A stretch of DNA of 64,000 nt, from positions 2,362,789 to 2,426,788 of the forward strand of contig NZ_CP037968.1 of NCBI RefSeq assembly GCF_019633745.1. The letters run 5' to 3'. Made by a program: the position numbers and the translations under genes. The notes under the pieces are model-generated. The model did no database searches and had not been told where the DNA came from. It was given only the letters and a program-made list of their open reading frames with translations. Position 1 is the stretch's first letter, and each line of letters starts with the position of its first letter. Positions 36,774-44,606 of this stretch are shown piece after piece. This DNA comes from Methanofollis formosanus. GTDB lineage: Archaea; Halobacteriota; Methanomicrobia; Methanomicrobiales; Methanofollaceae.

Positions 36774-38323
36774 ACAATCATTCTCCTGAACGCCGGGGGG
36801 AGGTAGGACACAAAGAGCCCGCGTTCAAATCCGTTGAGAGCGAATGCCCAGGTTCCCACAAGATAGATGAGGGTGATGGCCGCGCCGGCGACGACAAGCG
36901 TCACCATGGTGGGAAGTTGGAGGACAACGCCCATGGTTCCTGCCGCGACCCCAATGAGGACAGCCGCCGCGATCCCAGGGATCAGTGACCGGGTGAAGGT
37001 GTGTATGTCCACCCCAAGGATCCGGGTCGCGTACCAGGGGGTGAAGAAGGTGTTCTTCAGGGTGAGGACGATCGCCCCCGCGGCTGCGACTCCGTAATAT
37101 CCCCAACCTGTGAGGAGGGCCAGGGCGATCGCAAGGCTGAAGTTCCCAATTCCCATGACAAAGGTCACGATCCCCGGCACCCGCACCTGGTTATAGGCAA
37201 CATTGATCGAGAAGAGGGGCAGTACCGCGAGGTTGACTGCGAGGTGTATGGTCAGGAGGATCATTAACGGCCCAAGAGAAGCGAACTCTTCCCCCACCCA
37301 GACGGTGAGGAGTTGGGAGCCAAGCCCGCAGACGAGACCGATCGGGAGTGCCATGGCAAGCCCCATCAATTTGACGGCGCTTTTTGAGACCTTGATCAGG
37401 GTCTCGGTCTGGTTCCTGGCATAGCAGGAGAGGATGGTCGGGGTGAGCACCCCAGAGAGCACCCCGGCGACTGCACGGAGAAGAATGACCCACTGCAAAG
37501 CGATCGCGTATTCTCCTGCAGACGTCGCCCCGAAAAGCATGTTCACGACGATGAGATCGATCTGGAGGAAGAGGAGGGATCCGATCTGGTTAATGACTAC
37601 CCACCACCCCATCTCTCCGAGGTCCTTCACTCTCGTGCGATCGAATGCACGGAGCGAGAGATGGAGGTGTGGGCAGACCTGACGAGCGAGAATAATAGAC
37701 ACCACCGAGGCCACGACCGCCCCGGCGAGGTATGCTCCGCCGATGAGGGCGAGGTCTGGGCCGATGAGGGCAAAGAGGAGGACGATCAGTCCGGTCTGGA
37801 CGATGAGGTTGGTGAGGTTGACGAGGTTCTGGAGGTCGAGGCGGTTGTAGGCGAAGAGCTGGACCGTGAAGTTCCCGCTCCAGGAGCGGATCAGGAAGGC
37901 GGTGGAGACCCCGAGGAAGAGGAGGATCGCACCGGTCTCCTCCCCTGCCGGGACATGGAAGATTGCTGGGGCAAAGTACGCAACCGCAAGGGCGACTGGG
38001 ACCATCAGGAGGATGACCGCGGTGAGCCCGAAGAGGGCGGTGTTGAAGGTGCGGTTCGCAGCCGCATAGTCTTCACGCTGGAGGTCGACAGTAAGAAACC
38101 GGGAGACCGCGGTGTTCAGAGACTGGACGACGATCGCCACGTACCCGGTGACCGAGGTCGCGAGGGGGATGAGCCCGTAGGCTGCGACCCCGAGGGTATT
38201 GATGAAGTACGGGACCAGCAGCACCCCGATGACGACGTTTGCCAGGAAGTAGGCGATGTTTGCCGCGAGGTTTTTAGGGAGTTGGGCCGCAAACCCCTTT
38301 TCCGGGCTATTTTCTATATTCAA
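36770..38323 (-). CDS. Oligosaccharide flippase (Wzx/MATE-like, polysaccharide transport)
   Basis: 517 aa, about 14 membrane helices of the MOP superfamily; N-terminal ANIAYFLANVVIGVLLVPYF and INTLGVAAYGLIPLATSVTG match Wzx/RfbX proteins (.lG...yGl...). It moves lipid-linked oligosaccharides to the outer membrane face, where they are joined to proteins or polymers. First gene of the four-gene operon (flippase, FrhB-like, pyruvyltransferase, GT2). The start ATG 38323 lies at the edge of an AT-rich promoter area at 38330-38420. Confidence 0.93.
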   Translation of the reverse strand: MNIENSPEKGFAAQLPKNLAANIAYFLANVVIGVLLVPYFINTLGVAAYGLIPLATSVTGYVAIVVQSLNTAVSRFLTVDLQREDYAAANRTFNTALFGLTAVILLMVPVALAVAYFAPAIFHVPAGEETGAILLFLGVSTAFLIRSWSGNFTVQLFAYNRLDLQNLVNLTNLIVQTGLIVLLFALIGPDLALIGGAYLAGAVVASVVSIILARQVCPHLHLSLRAFDRTRVKDLGEMGWWVVINQIGSLLFLQIDLIVVNMLFGATSAGEYAIALQWVILLRAVAGVLSGVLTPTILSCYARNQTETLIKVSKSAVKLMGLAMALPIGLVCGLGSQLLTVWVGEEFASLGPLMILLTIHLAVNLAVLPLFSINVAYNQVRVPGIVTFVMGIGNFSLAIALALLTGWGYYGVAAAGAIVLTLKNTFFTPWYATRILGVDIHTFTRSLIPGIAAAVLIGVAAGTMGVVLQLPTMVTLVVAGAAITLIYLVGTWAFALNGFERGLFVSYLPPAFRRMIV

Positions 38324-38820
38324 TCTTCTTACTCCAAGACCTGCTGATCTGAATAAATCTCTGTCAAAATATGATTATTGTATTTATTGTATCATTTTTT
38401 AGGTTTGTATTTCTCAAATATTTTTGGATATCACAACCATGGACATCATATTATGATGTGTGGGCATATTATTGGAGCATATCCCAAAACTCCCTAAGGT
38501 CTGAACACCCCCTCGAACCGAAGCGTTTCCTTCTAAGAATTCTGAACTCTATCCTCCACTGGGATGCAAGCCACCCCCCCGTCCCCCGCATCAGGATAGG
38601 ACTGGGGACGGCAACCCCTCTTCATGATCTCCTCTCTGCCTTCCTGTCCCAATCGCAATCTCAGAAGATAGGGGCGAATGCCCTGGGGCGTATGGTATGG
38701 AAAGGCACGTCAACCAGATGCCCCCCCACCCTGTGAAAGAAGCGTTGCTCTGGATAATGTTCGTGTTGTGGGCCTGAGGCCTCAGTTCATGGTTAATTCA
38801 AAGAGTTTCTAAAAAGAGAT
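38324..38820. repeat. Promoter area and dispersed repeat, copy R6
   Basis: 38330-38460 is AT-rich (TATTTATTGTATCATTTTTT on the plus strand) and probably contains the flippase promoter. 38474-38530 repeats the R5 unit (CATATCCCAAAACTCCCTAA, CCCCTCGAACCGAAGCGT); 38570-38740 is a decayed version of the hairpin modules (CACCCCCCCGTCCCCCGCAT). No gene supported. Confidence 0.7.
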
Positions 38821-38830
38821 TGTGAGCGCC

Positions 38831-39283
38831 TTACCGCTCAACAGCCCTGATATGGTCGTCGGTCTTCTTGACCAGGTCTGTCTTCCCCTCGATCCGTGCG
38901 ACCTCGCGCACCACCTCGAGGGCGTGGACCGTCTCCTCCAGGAAACCAAGAATATCCGCCGGGAAGACCTCGATCCCGTACTCCTCCAGAAGCGCCTCGC
39001 TGATCTGGCGGTGATCGAGCCCGGTCTCCCGGTATTCGAGGATCGTCTTCGCGAATTTTCGCTCAGGACAGCCACAGTTGGGGTTGTCTTTGCACTTACA
39101 GGCGAGGAAGTCGTGGTGGATATTGAGGAGTTGCTCCCTGATACGCTGAGGGAGGGAGCGGTTGGTCATCGCCGGCGGGACCACCTCAAGAAACGCCGAG
39201 TTGAAGACACGGTCGGGGATGCGGACCCCGATCGCCCGCTCGATCTTTCTGGCCGAGCGGAACCTCGCCTTCTCAGCGATCAC
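38831..39283 (-). CDS. DUF5814-type methanogen protein
   Basis: 150 aa from GTG 39283 (VIAEKARFRSAR), which overlaps the DUF2150 stop by 4 nt (GTGA); the longer ORF from 39412 is out of frame with that gene and is rejected. Conserved features: RKIERAIGVRIPDRVFNSAF, NIHHDFLACKCKDNPNCGCP (a Cys-rich, possibly zinc-binding knuckle, four Cys in twelve residues) and RQISEALLEEYGIEVFPADI, a helix-turn-helix-like stretch. Related domains are attached to archaeal helicases, which points to a nucleic-acid role; otherwise unknown. Confidence 0.75.
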   Translation of the reverse strand: MIAEKARFRSARKIERAIGVRIPDRVFNSAFLEVVPPAMTNRSLPQRIREQLLNIHHDFLACKCKDNPNCGCPERKFAKTILEYRETGLDHRQISEALLEEYGIEVFPADILGFLEETVHALEVVREVARIEGKTDLVKKTDDHIRAVER

Positions 39284-39873
39284 GACGCGTCTCCGGGCTC
39301 TTCGTCGAACTTCTTGAGCGACTTCACTGCATCGACCATCGTCTCGATCTCGGCAAGCCACTCGTCGAAGATCGTCGGTTCGGTCTTGCTCTTCAGGAAG
39401 GTCGCGCTCCACTTGCCGCCGTCGATGATCTGGGCACCGATCCGGCCAGTGATCTCGAGCGCGGCCTCGGGGTCCTCTGCGGCGACCTCCCGCCCTTCTT
39501 TCACCAGGGCTTTCGTCTCGCCTTCGAACGCGCCCTCAAGGAAGGTCTTGCACGAGGCGAAGAGGGCGATCAGGGAGAGCTGCACGCCGTCGACGATCTC
39601 GGCGATCTCGTCATCCTCGGGGAGCGGCTGCATCACGATGACCTCGACGCCTTCCAGTTTTTCGAGCGTCTCTTCCTTCGTGAACCGGCCGTTCTGATAC
39701 AGTTTGACGATCTTGAGCACCGAGATCGTGATGTCCTCGACGAAACTCTTGAGCACCTGGAAACCCTCGGGCATCTCCTCGCCCTCTGTGTCTCCCTCGA
39801 AGTCGGATTCCCTGAGCGTTGCGAGCCAGTTATTCCAGCGCTCTTCGCTGTAGAAAATGTAGAATAACTTCAT
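39280..39873 (-). CDS. DUF2150 family protein
   Basis: 197 aa from ATG 39873, preceded by AGGAG; an in-frame ATG at 39906 would add 11 residues without an RBS. Conserved opening FYSEERWNNWLATLRESDFE; the rest is acidic and helical (DDEIAEIVDGVQLSLIALFA, TGRIGAQIIDGGKWSATFL). The family is nearly confined to methanogens and haloarchaea and has no known function. Co-transcribed with the DUF5814 protein (4-nt overlap). Its promoter faces that of the NifX-like gene. Confidence 0.85.
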   Translation of the reverse strand: MKLFYIFYSEERWNNWLATLRESDFEGDTEGEEMPEGFQVLKSFVEDITISVLKIVKLYQNGRFTKEETLEKLEGVEVIVMQPLPEDDEIAEIVDGVQLSLIALFASCKTFLEGAFEGETKALVKEGREVAAEDPEAALEITGRIGAQIIDGGKWSATFLKSKTEPTIFDEWLAEIETMVDAVKSLKKFDEEPGDAS

Positions 39874-40025
39874 TGGCTCCTGATTCTGTCCCCTCTTCTT
39901 GGCCATTGCAATAGAGGTAGAATACCCCGAATTAAAGAACTTTCTATAAGTGAAGAGCGGTCCGGGGTTCTTTCCCTTCGGTCGGTGGAAAAGTGCTTTA
40001 TCTGATGTGGAGGATAGAGGCCTGC

Positions 40026-40364
40026 ATGGAAATTGTTGTCGCAACTGACGGGGCAGGGGGGCTTGATGCGATCGCTGCCACCGACTTCGGGCGGGGCGAG
40101 ACCTTCACCATCGTCTCGACCGAAAATCATGCGATCGGCGCGGTCAGGGTCGTCGAGAACACCGGGCGCCGGGCGGCGCAGGGCGCCGGGATCGTCGCGG
40201 CCGAGCAGGTGGCCGACGAGGGCGTCGACGTGGCGGCCGCCGGTCACTTCGGCCCCCATGCCGAGGAGATCCTCGGCGAGGCCGGGATCGTGATCGCCCT
40301 CGTCCCGAAGGTGACGGTGCGCGAGGCGGTCGAGCGCATCCTGACCCGCCTGGAAGAGGAGTGA
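40026..40364 (+). CDS. NifX/NifB-like dinitrogenase Fe-Mo cofactor domain protein
   Basis: 112 aa, the stand-alone NifX/NafY fold (COG1433). Seen: MEIVVATDGAGGLDAIAATD (strand with DFGR following), GAVRVVENTGRRAAQGAGIV, and AAAGHFGPHAEEILGEAGI where the family has a conserved GxxGP loop. In methanogens these small proteins are common without nitrogenase and may carry Fe-S or Fe-Mo-type clusters. GAGG lies 5 nt before ATG 40026. 42 bp upstream of larE, same strand. Confidence 0.88.
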   Translation: MEIVVATDGAGGLDAIAATDFGRGETFTIVSTENHAIGAVRVVENTGRRAAQGAGIVAAEQVADEGVDVAAAGHFGPHAEEILGEAGIVIALVPKVTVREAVERILTRLEEE

Positions 40365-40406
40365 TCTCCCCAATCTTCATCACCTCAAAACGCCCACCCT
40401 CAGGGC

Positions 40407-41135
40407 ATGCTTCCCGACTGTCTCCTGACGTATCTGAGGACGCACGCCCCGCTCGTCGTCGCGCTCTCGGGCGGGACCGACAGCGCCGTCCTTCTGGCCG
40501 CGGCGGTGAGGGCCGGTGTGGAGGTGGCGGCGGTGACCGTGGACACCGGGCTTGTCCCGCCCGAGGAGGTGGCGGTGGCGGCCAGGGTCGCCCGGACGCT
40601 CAGGGTGAGGCACGAGACGCTCGCTGTCGAGATGCTCGCGCGGGAGGCCGTGCGCGAGAACACTCCTGAGCGCTGCTATGTCTGCAAGAGGGTGATGATG
40701 GAGCGGGTCATCGCGTGGGCAGAGGCGCATGGCTACCGGTACGTCGTCGACGGCACCCATGCCGGCGACGACCCGGCCGGCCGTCCCGGGGTGCGGGCCC
40801 TTGCCGAACTCGGGGTGCTCAGCCCGTTTGCGGCCTGCGACATCGGCCGCGAGGAGCTCCTTGCGCTCGCCGACGCATGGGGGGTCGAGGTGCGGCCTTC
40901 CTCCTCGTGCATGGCCACGCGCATCCCGACCGGGACCGTCGTCACTGTCGAGGCGATGCGCCGGGCGCATGAGGCCGAGGAGTTCCTGCGGCGCGCCGGG
41001 ATCCCGGGCCGGATCCGGGTGCGGGTCGCCGGGCGGTCGGCGAAGGTCGAGGTGCCCGCCGGCTACGAGGAGCAGGCGCGGACCCTTGTTGCCGGGGTGC
41101 GGGCCGTCGGATTCGATGAAGTAGAGGTGGTCTGA
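40407..41135 (+). CDS. larE: LarE, sulfur-insertion enzyme for the nickel-pincer cofactor
   Basis: 242 aa. PP-loop ATPase motif ALSGGTDSAV (19-28), VDTGLVPPEE, and the LarE motif RPSSSCMATRIPTG with Cys168. LarE adenylates the pyridinium mononucleotide and inserts sulfur. Three cysteines, Cys90 and Cys93 (ERCYVCKRVMM) plus Cys168, match the LarE subgroup reported to hold a [4Fe-4S] cluster, as opposed to the single sacrificial Cys of Lactobacillus LarE. ATG 40407 follows the NifX-like gene; thiI begins 1 nt after its stop. Confidence 0.93.
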   Translation: MLPDCLLTYLRTHAPLVVALSGGTDSAVLLAAAVRAGVEVAAVTVDTGLVPPEEVAVAARVARTLRVRHETLAVEMLAREAVRENTPERCYVCKRVMMERVIAWAEAHGYRYVVDGTHAGDDPAGRPGVRALAELGVLSPFAACDIGREELLALADAWGVEVRPSSSCMATRIPTGTVVTVEAMRRAHEAEEFLRRAGIPGRIRVRVAGRSAKVEVPAGYEEQARTLVAGVRAVGFDEVEVV

Positions 41136-41136
41136 G

Positions 41137-42324
41137 ATGGGAACGGTGCTTGTACGTTTTGGCGAACTTTTTCTGAAAAGCGAGAATGTGCGCCGGCTGT
41201 ATCTGCGAAAACTCCAGCATAATATGGACCTGGCCCTCACCGCCTCTGGGGTCGAGCACGAGTTCGAGGTGCACCGGGACCGTCTCCTGGTCCATGGTCC
41301 GGACGCCGCGGCGATCGCGCGGGTGGCGGCGCGGACCTTCGGGCTCGTCGACGTCGCGGTCTGCACCCAGACTGGGCCCACCATTCCCCAGATGGGCGCG
41401 GCGGCCTTTGCCCTGGCGAGAAGACATCTGCGGGCCGGGATGAGTTTTGCGGTGCGGGCCAGGCGCCAGGATGTGGAGGGGATGACGAGCCAGCAGATCG
41501 GGGCCGAGGTCGGGTCGGTGATCTATGATGCGATCCCCGGGCTGAGAGTCGATCTTTCCTATCCTGACTATGAGGTCTTTGTCGAGGCGCGACCGTACGG
41601 GGGCCTGGTGTACGACGAGCGGGTTCCGGCGCCCGGGGGTCTTCCCTTCGGGACGCAGGAACGGGTGCTCTCCCTCCTCTCCGCGGGGATCGACTCGCCG
41701 GTGGCGACCTGGCAGGTGATGCGGCGCGGGTGCCTGGTCACCCACCTCACCTTCGACGGCGGGCGGTGGCAGGGAGCGGACGTCCGCGACGCCGTCCGCC
41801 GCCACCATGCCGCCCTCTCGACCTGGTGCATGGGCCATCCCCTCGACCTCCTGGTCGCCGACATGGAGCCCTTCTTCGAGGCGATGACCGCCGCCGCCGA
41901 CCCCCACTACCGCTGCCTCCTCTGCAAACGTTTCATGTTCAGGGTGGCAAGCGGCGTCGCCGGGCGCGAGGGCGCCCTCGCGCTGGTCACCGGCGACAAC
42001 CTCGGCCAGGTCGCCTCCCAGACCCTCGCCAACCTGGGCGTGATCGAGGCGGCGGCCGACCTCCCGGTCCTCCGCCCGCTTCTCACCTACGAGAAGAACG
42101 AGGCGGTCGCCCTCGCGCGCCGGATCGGTACTTTCGACGAGGACGCCGGCGACCTCTCCTGTGCGGCCGTGCCGAAGCGGCCGGCGACCCAGGCGAAGCT
42201 CGCGATGATCGAGAAAGAGGAGGCGAAGTTCGATCTCGACGGGCTGGTGGAGGAGGCCGTCGCCGGGGTGAGAAGGGTCAGGGCGAAGAACGGGGTGATC
42301 GTCAGGGAAGACAAGCGGGCCTGA
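41137..42324 (+). CDS. thiI: tRNA 4-thiouridine synthase ThiI
   Basis: 395 aa: N-terminal ferredoxin-like and THUMP region (about 1-165; VLVRFGELFLKSENVR), then the PP-loop SAGIDSP (182-188). No rhodanese domain. Cys260 and Cys263 (YRCLLCKRFM) and Cys342 (DLSCAAVP) lie almost exactly where the methanococcal ThiI coordinates a [3Fe-4S] cluster used for direct sulfide-dependent thiolation. Modifies U8 of tRNA. RBS GAGGTGG lies over the end of larE; probable operon nifX-like, larE, thiI. Confidence 0.94.
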   Translation: MGTVLVRFGELFLKSENVRRLYLRKLQHNMDLALTASGVEHEFEVHRDRLLVHGPDAAAIARVAARTFGLVDVAVCTQTGPTIPQMGAAAFALARRHLRAGMSFAVRARRQDVEGMTSQQIGAEVGSVIYDAIPGLRVDLSYPDYEVFVEARPYGGLVYDERVPAPGGLPFGTQERVLSLLSAGIDSPVATWQVMRRGCLVTHLTFDGGRWQGADVRDAVRRHHAALSTWCMGHPLDLLVADMEPFFEAMTAAADPHYRCLLCKRFMFRVASGVAGREGALALVTGDNLGQVASQTLANLGVIEAAADLPVLRPLLTYEKNEAVALARRIGTFDEDAGDLSCAAVPKRPATQAKLAMIEKEEAKFDLDGLVEEAVAGVRRVRAKNGVIVREDKRA

Positions 42325-42654
42325 TCCAGATCTGGATCGTTCTCCGGGGGGGTGGGGCCCCGGCTCCTTGGGGGGTGATGGGCCGCATGGAGAGGAGGGG
42401 CATTCACCCTCAAATACGGCCAGATTGGTCCTCTTTTCAGGATCGCCCCTCAAATTCCGGGCCGGATCGGGCTTCTTTTTCGATCTTGCCATAGAGACGC
42501 TTTCTCGTGCAACGCTGGGAGGGAACCGGGTCTCTCAAGGTCCCAGAATGGTCCCTATGATTGGCAGTAATGTTGACCCTCAGGGCCAGTTGGTACGCCC
42601 CTGGAAGGGGTGGAAGAGGAGGCAGGATTGGGATGGGATTTCAAGGAGGTGGGG
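42325..42654. other. Intergenic stretch after thiI
   Basis: Contains two near-copies of a short motif (CCTCAAATACGGCCAGATTGG at 42409-42429 shortened here, and CCTCAAATTCCGGGCCGGATCG near 42449) and a T-rich TTCTTTTTCGATCTTG at 42473-42488 that could end thiI transcripts. No gene or RNA recognised. Confidence 0.4.
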
Positions 42655-43050
42655 GGGTGTAGAGTTCAACGTGAACCTGCGTTTCAAGCATACGCGGTTG
42701 AATATTCTCGTTGGTATCTGGCGTGTGGATCCTTGCTCCCTCTCTGGAGCAGGACGCCACATGGGACCATCACGTCATTGCCGCCCCCGCCTATCCTCAC
42801 CGCGGGGTGCAACCCCCCGGCACGAGCTTGCCGGAAGGCACGTCGATCAGACAGGCCGCCCGCATCGCAGACTCTTCTCCGCAGTCTCGCACCGGGGGGT
42901 TGCACCCCCCGGACCCCCCACGACGAGGATAGGTGGGGGCGGCGATTGAACAAGGTCTCCACCAGTTCTCCTGTCTTGAAACGAGAGAGCAAGCGACGAT
43001 AAATTATCATCCGGTATTCTTGAGGCGTGCTTTCGTCTCATGCGCGATTC
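42655..43050. repeat. Dispersed intergenic repeat, copy R7: two units in inverted arrangement
   Basis: Left unit forward: module a (GTTTCAAGCATACGCGGTTG), GGATCCTTGCTCCCTCTCTG at 42727, GCCGCCCCCGCCTATCCTCA, GGGGTGCAACCCCCCGGCAC. Right unit reversed: CACCGGGGGGTTGCACCCCC (about 42890-42909), GACGAGGATAGGTGGGGGCG, TTCTCCTGTCTTGAAACG, ATTCTTGAGGCGTGCTTTCG. Together 42780-42960 form a large imperfect palindrome. The right unit is the reverse complement of R1. Confidence 0.85.
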
Positions 43051-43075
43051 TATAGGGTCTGCGAATCTTTTCCAG

Positions 43076-43082
43076 AAAAAAA
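43076..43082 (-). terminator. T-run terminator of sepCysS
   Basis: A7 on the plus strand (T7 on the minus), 45 nt past the sepCysS stop codon; oligo-T termination signal. Confidence 0.45.
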
Positions 43083-43126
43083 GAGAATCTGCACCGTTCC
43101 CATCAGGGCCGGCACATATGGTGCGC

Positions 43127-44311
43127 TTACGGCGAGACGATCGAGAGACCGTTCTCCTCGGCGATCTCCGTATAGGCCTCTGCCACATACTCGGCCTGGG
43201 CGCGGGAGATCCCGTAGGTATTGAACTTCCAGACCTTCGTCGCCCCCGGAATCACGCCCATGATCCCCTTCTTCTTCAGGGCGGAGGAGAGGAAGAACCC
43301 CCGCTTTTTGTGGGTCTCCGCGACCTTGTCGAAGGAGCCGGAGGTGTCGACCCTGGTGAGGGTGTGCCGGCGCGGCATCTCCGACCTGATCTCGGTACCC
43401 TCGATGGACCTGAGGGCATCGACGACGAGACGGCTGTTTTCGAGGTGCTCGTCCCAGTGCTGCACCCGCTCCTGCACATGCGGGAACGAGGCCATCATCC
43501 CCATGAGGGTGACGCCCATCAGGGTGCAGCCCATCATCTCCACCTCCTTGATCCCGAAGGTCCGGCCGGTGAGGTCGCCCTTGATCTGCGTGGTCCTGAA
43601 GACCTCCTCGGCCCGCTCTGAGGTGGTCGCCAGGACGCCGGACGGCGCGGGTGCGGCCATGCTCTTGTGGCCCGACCCGACCACGAAGTCGGCGCCCAGG
43701 ACCTTGCCGTCCACCGGCATGATCCCGACCGTGTAGGCCCCGTTGACCAGCACCGGGATGTCGTGGCTATGGGCGACGCGGGCGATCTCCTTCACCTCAT
43801 GGAGGTTGCCGTACTGGTAGTCGACCTGGTCGATGAAGAGGAGGACCGGCGAGCGGCCGAAGGTCTGTTCCGCCTCCTCGATCCTGGCCGCTGCGGCCTC
43901 GGCGGTGATGATGTTCTGATCGTTCTTCGGGATCTCCAGCGGCACCCCCCCGGCATTCTCCACCGCGATGAACTCGGTGTAGTGGGAGAGCCCGGTGAGC
44001 ATCACGGGATCGCCCTTCTGCACATATGTCCCTGCGACCGCCTGGAAACCGCGGCGGGCCCCGGGCACCACCCGCGCCTCGTCCATCCCGACAAACTTTG
44101 CGAGGTCCTGGTGGAAGTCGGCGATCGGTGGTTTCTGGATATAGTCGAGCCTGAATGGTTTTCTGCAGTTGTCGCAGACCGAATAGCCGTCGCCATAGGC
44201 GATGACCGCCTTCATTGCGTCGGCGGTCAGGCGTCCCCCGGCCTGGATGGGATCGATGTTGATGTACATCTCCTCCACATCGCGCAGGTCGATCGCGGCG
44301 GTGCACTTCAC
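43127..44311 (-). CDS. pscS: O-phosphoseryl-tRNA:Cys-tRNA synthase (SepCysS)
   Basis: 394 aa PLP enzyme that converts phosphoseryl-tRNA(Cys) to Cys-tRNA(Cys) in methanogens. PLP lysine in VVGSGHKSMAAP (Lys216); RLTADAMKAVIAYGDGYSVC N terminus; FIDQVDYQYGNLHEV around the PLP-ring Asp. Cys46, Cys49 (CDNCR) and Cys262 (MMGCTLMG) correspond to the three conserved cysteines that bind a [3Fe-4S] cluster in characterised members. Start ATG 44311 overlaps the stop of the small upstream gene (ATGA). SepRS is not in the window. Confidence 0.95.
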   Translation of the reverse strand: MKCTAAIDLRDVEEMYINIDPIQAGGRLTADAMKAVIAYGDGYSVCDNCRKPFRLDYIQKPPIADFHQDLAKFVGMDEARVVPGARRGFQAVAGTYVQKGDPVMLTGLSHYTEFIAVENAGGVPLEIPKNDQNIITAEAAAARIEEAEQTFGRSPVLLFIDQVDYQYGNLHEVKEIARVAHSHDIPVLVNGAYTVGIMPVDGKVLGADFVVGSGHKSMAAPAPSGVLATTSERAEEVFRTTQIKGDLTGRTFGIKEVEMMGCTLMGVTLMGMMASFPHVQERVQHWDEHLENSRLVVDALRSIEGTEIRSEMPRRHTLTRVDTSGSFDKVAETHKKRGFFLSSALKKKGIMGVIPGATKVWKFNTYGISRAQAEYVAEAYTEIAEENGLSIVSP

Positions 44312-44490
44312 CTGACCAGCTCCTGCTCGATGATCTTCACCTGCTTCTGCAGTTTTTCCACCTTTTTGGCGACAGATGCCTGCTGCTCCTCGTCGAGGTC
44401 GTGCGTCGGCGCGGTCTCCCGCATCAGCGCCCGCAGGTCGGTGAGGAGGAACATGGCCTGAAAGATTGCGTCCACGGCCCGCTGCGTCAT
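44308..44490 (-). CDS. Small helical protein coupled to sepCysS
   Basis: 60 aa from ATG 44490 (GGTGA 7 nt upstream; the longer ORF from 44634 crosses the promoter of mre11). Two helices: AVDAIFQAMFLLTDLRALMR and a coiled-coil tail VAKKVEKLQKQVKIIEQELV. Translationally coupled to sepCysS. Its helical character and position recall the SepCysE adaptor that bridges SepRS and SepCysS in class I methanogens, but the sequence is far shorter and I cannot show homology. It could also be an unrelated helical regulator. Confidence 0.6.
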   Translation of the reverse strand: MTQRAVDAIFQAMFLLTDLRALMRETAPTHDLDEEQQASVAKKVEKLQKQVKIIEQELVR

Positions 44491-44606
44491 AGAATCACCA
44501 CCCTCATATTGTGCCCCCGCCATAAATAGTGGTGACGCTCTCCCCTTTACTTTCGGGGTGCGGAGATCACTCCTATATATGACGGCAGAACGAGGGATCA
44601 GTGGGC

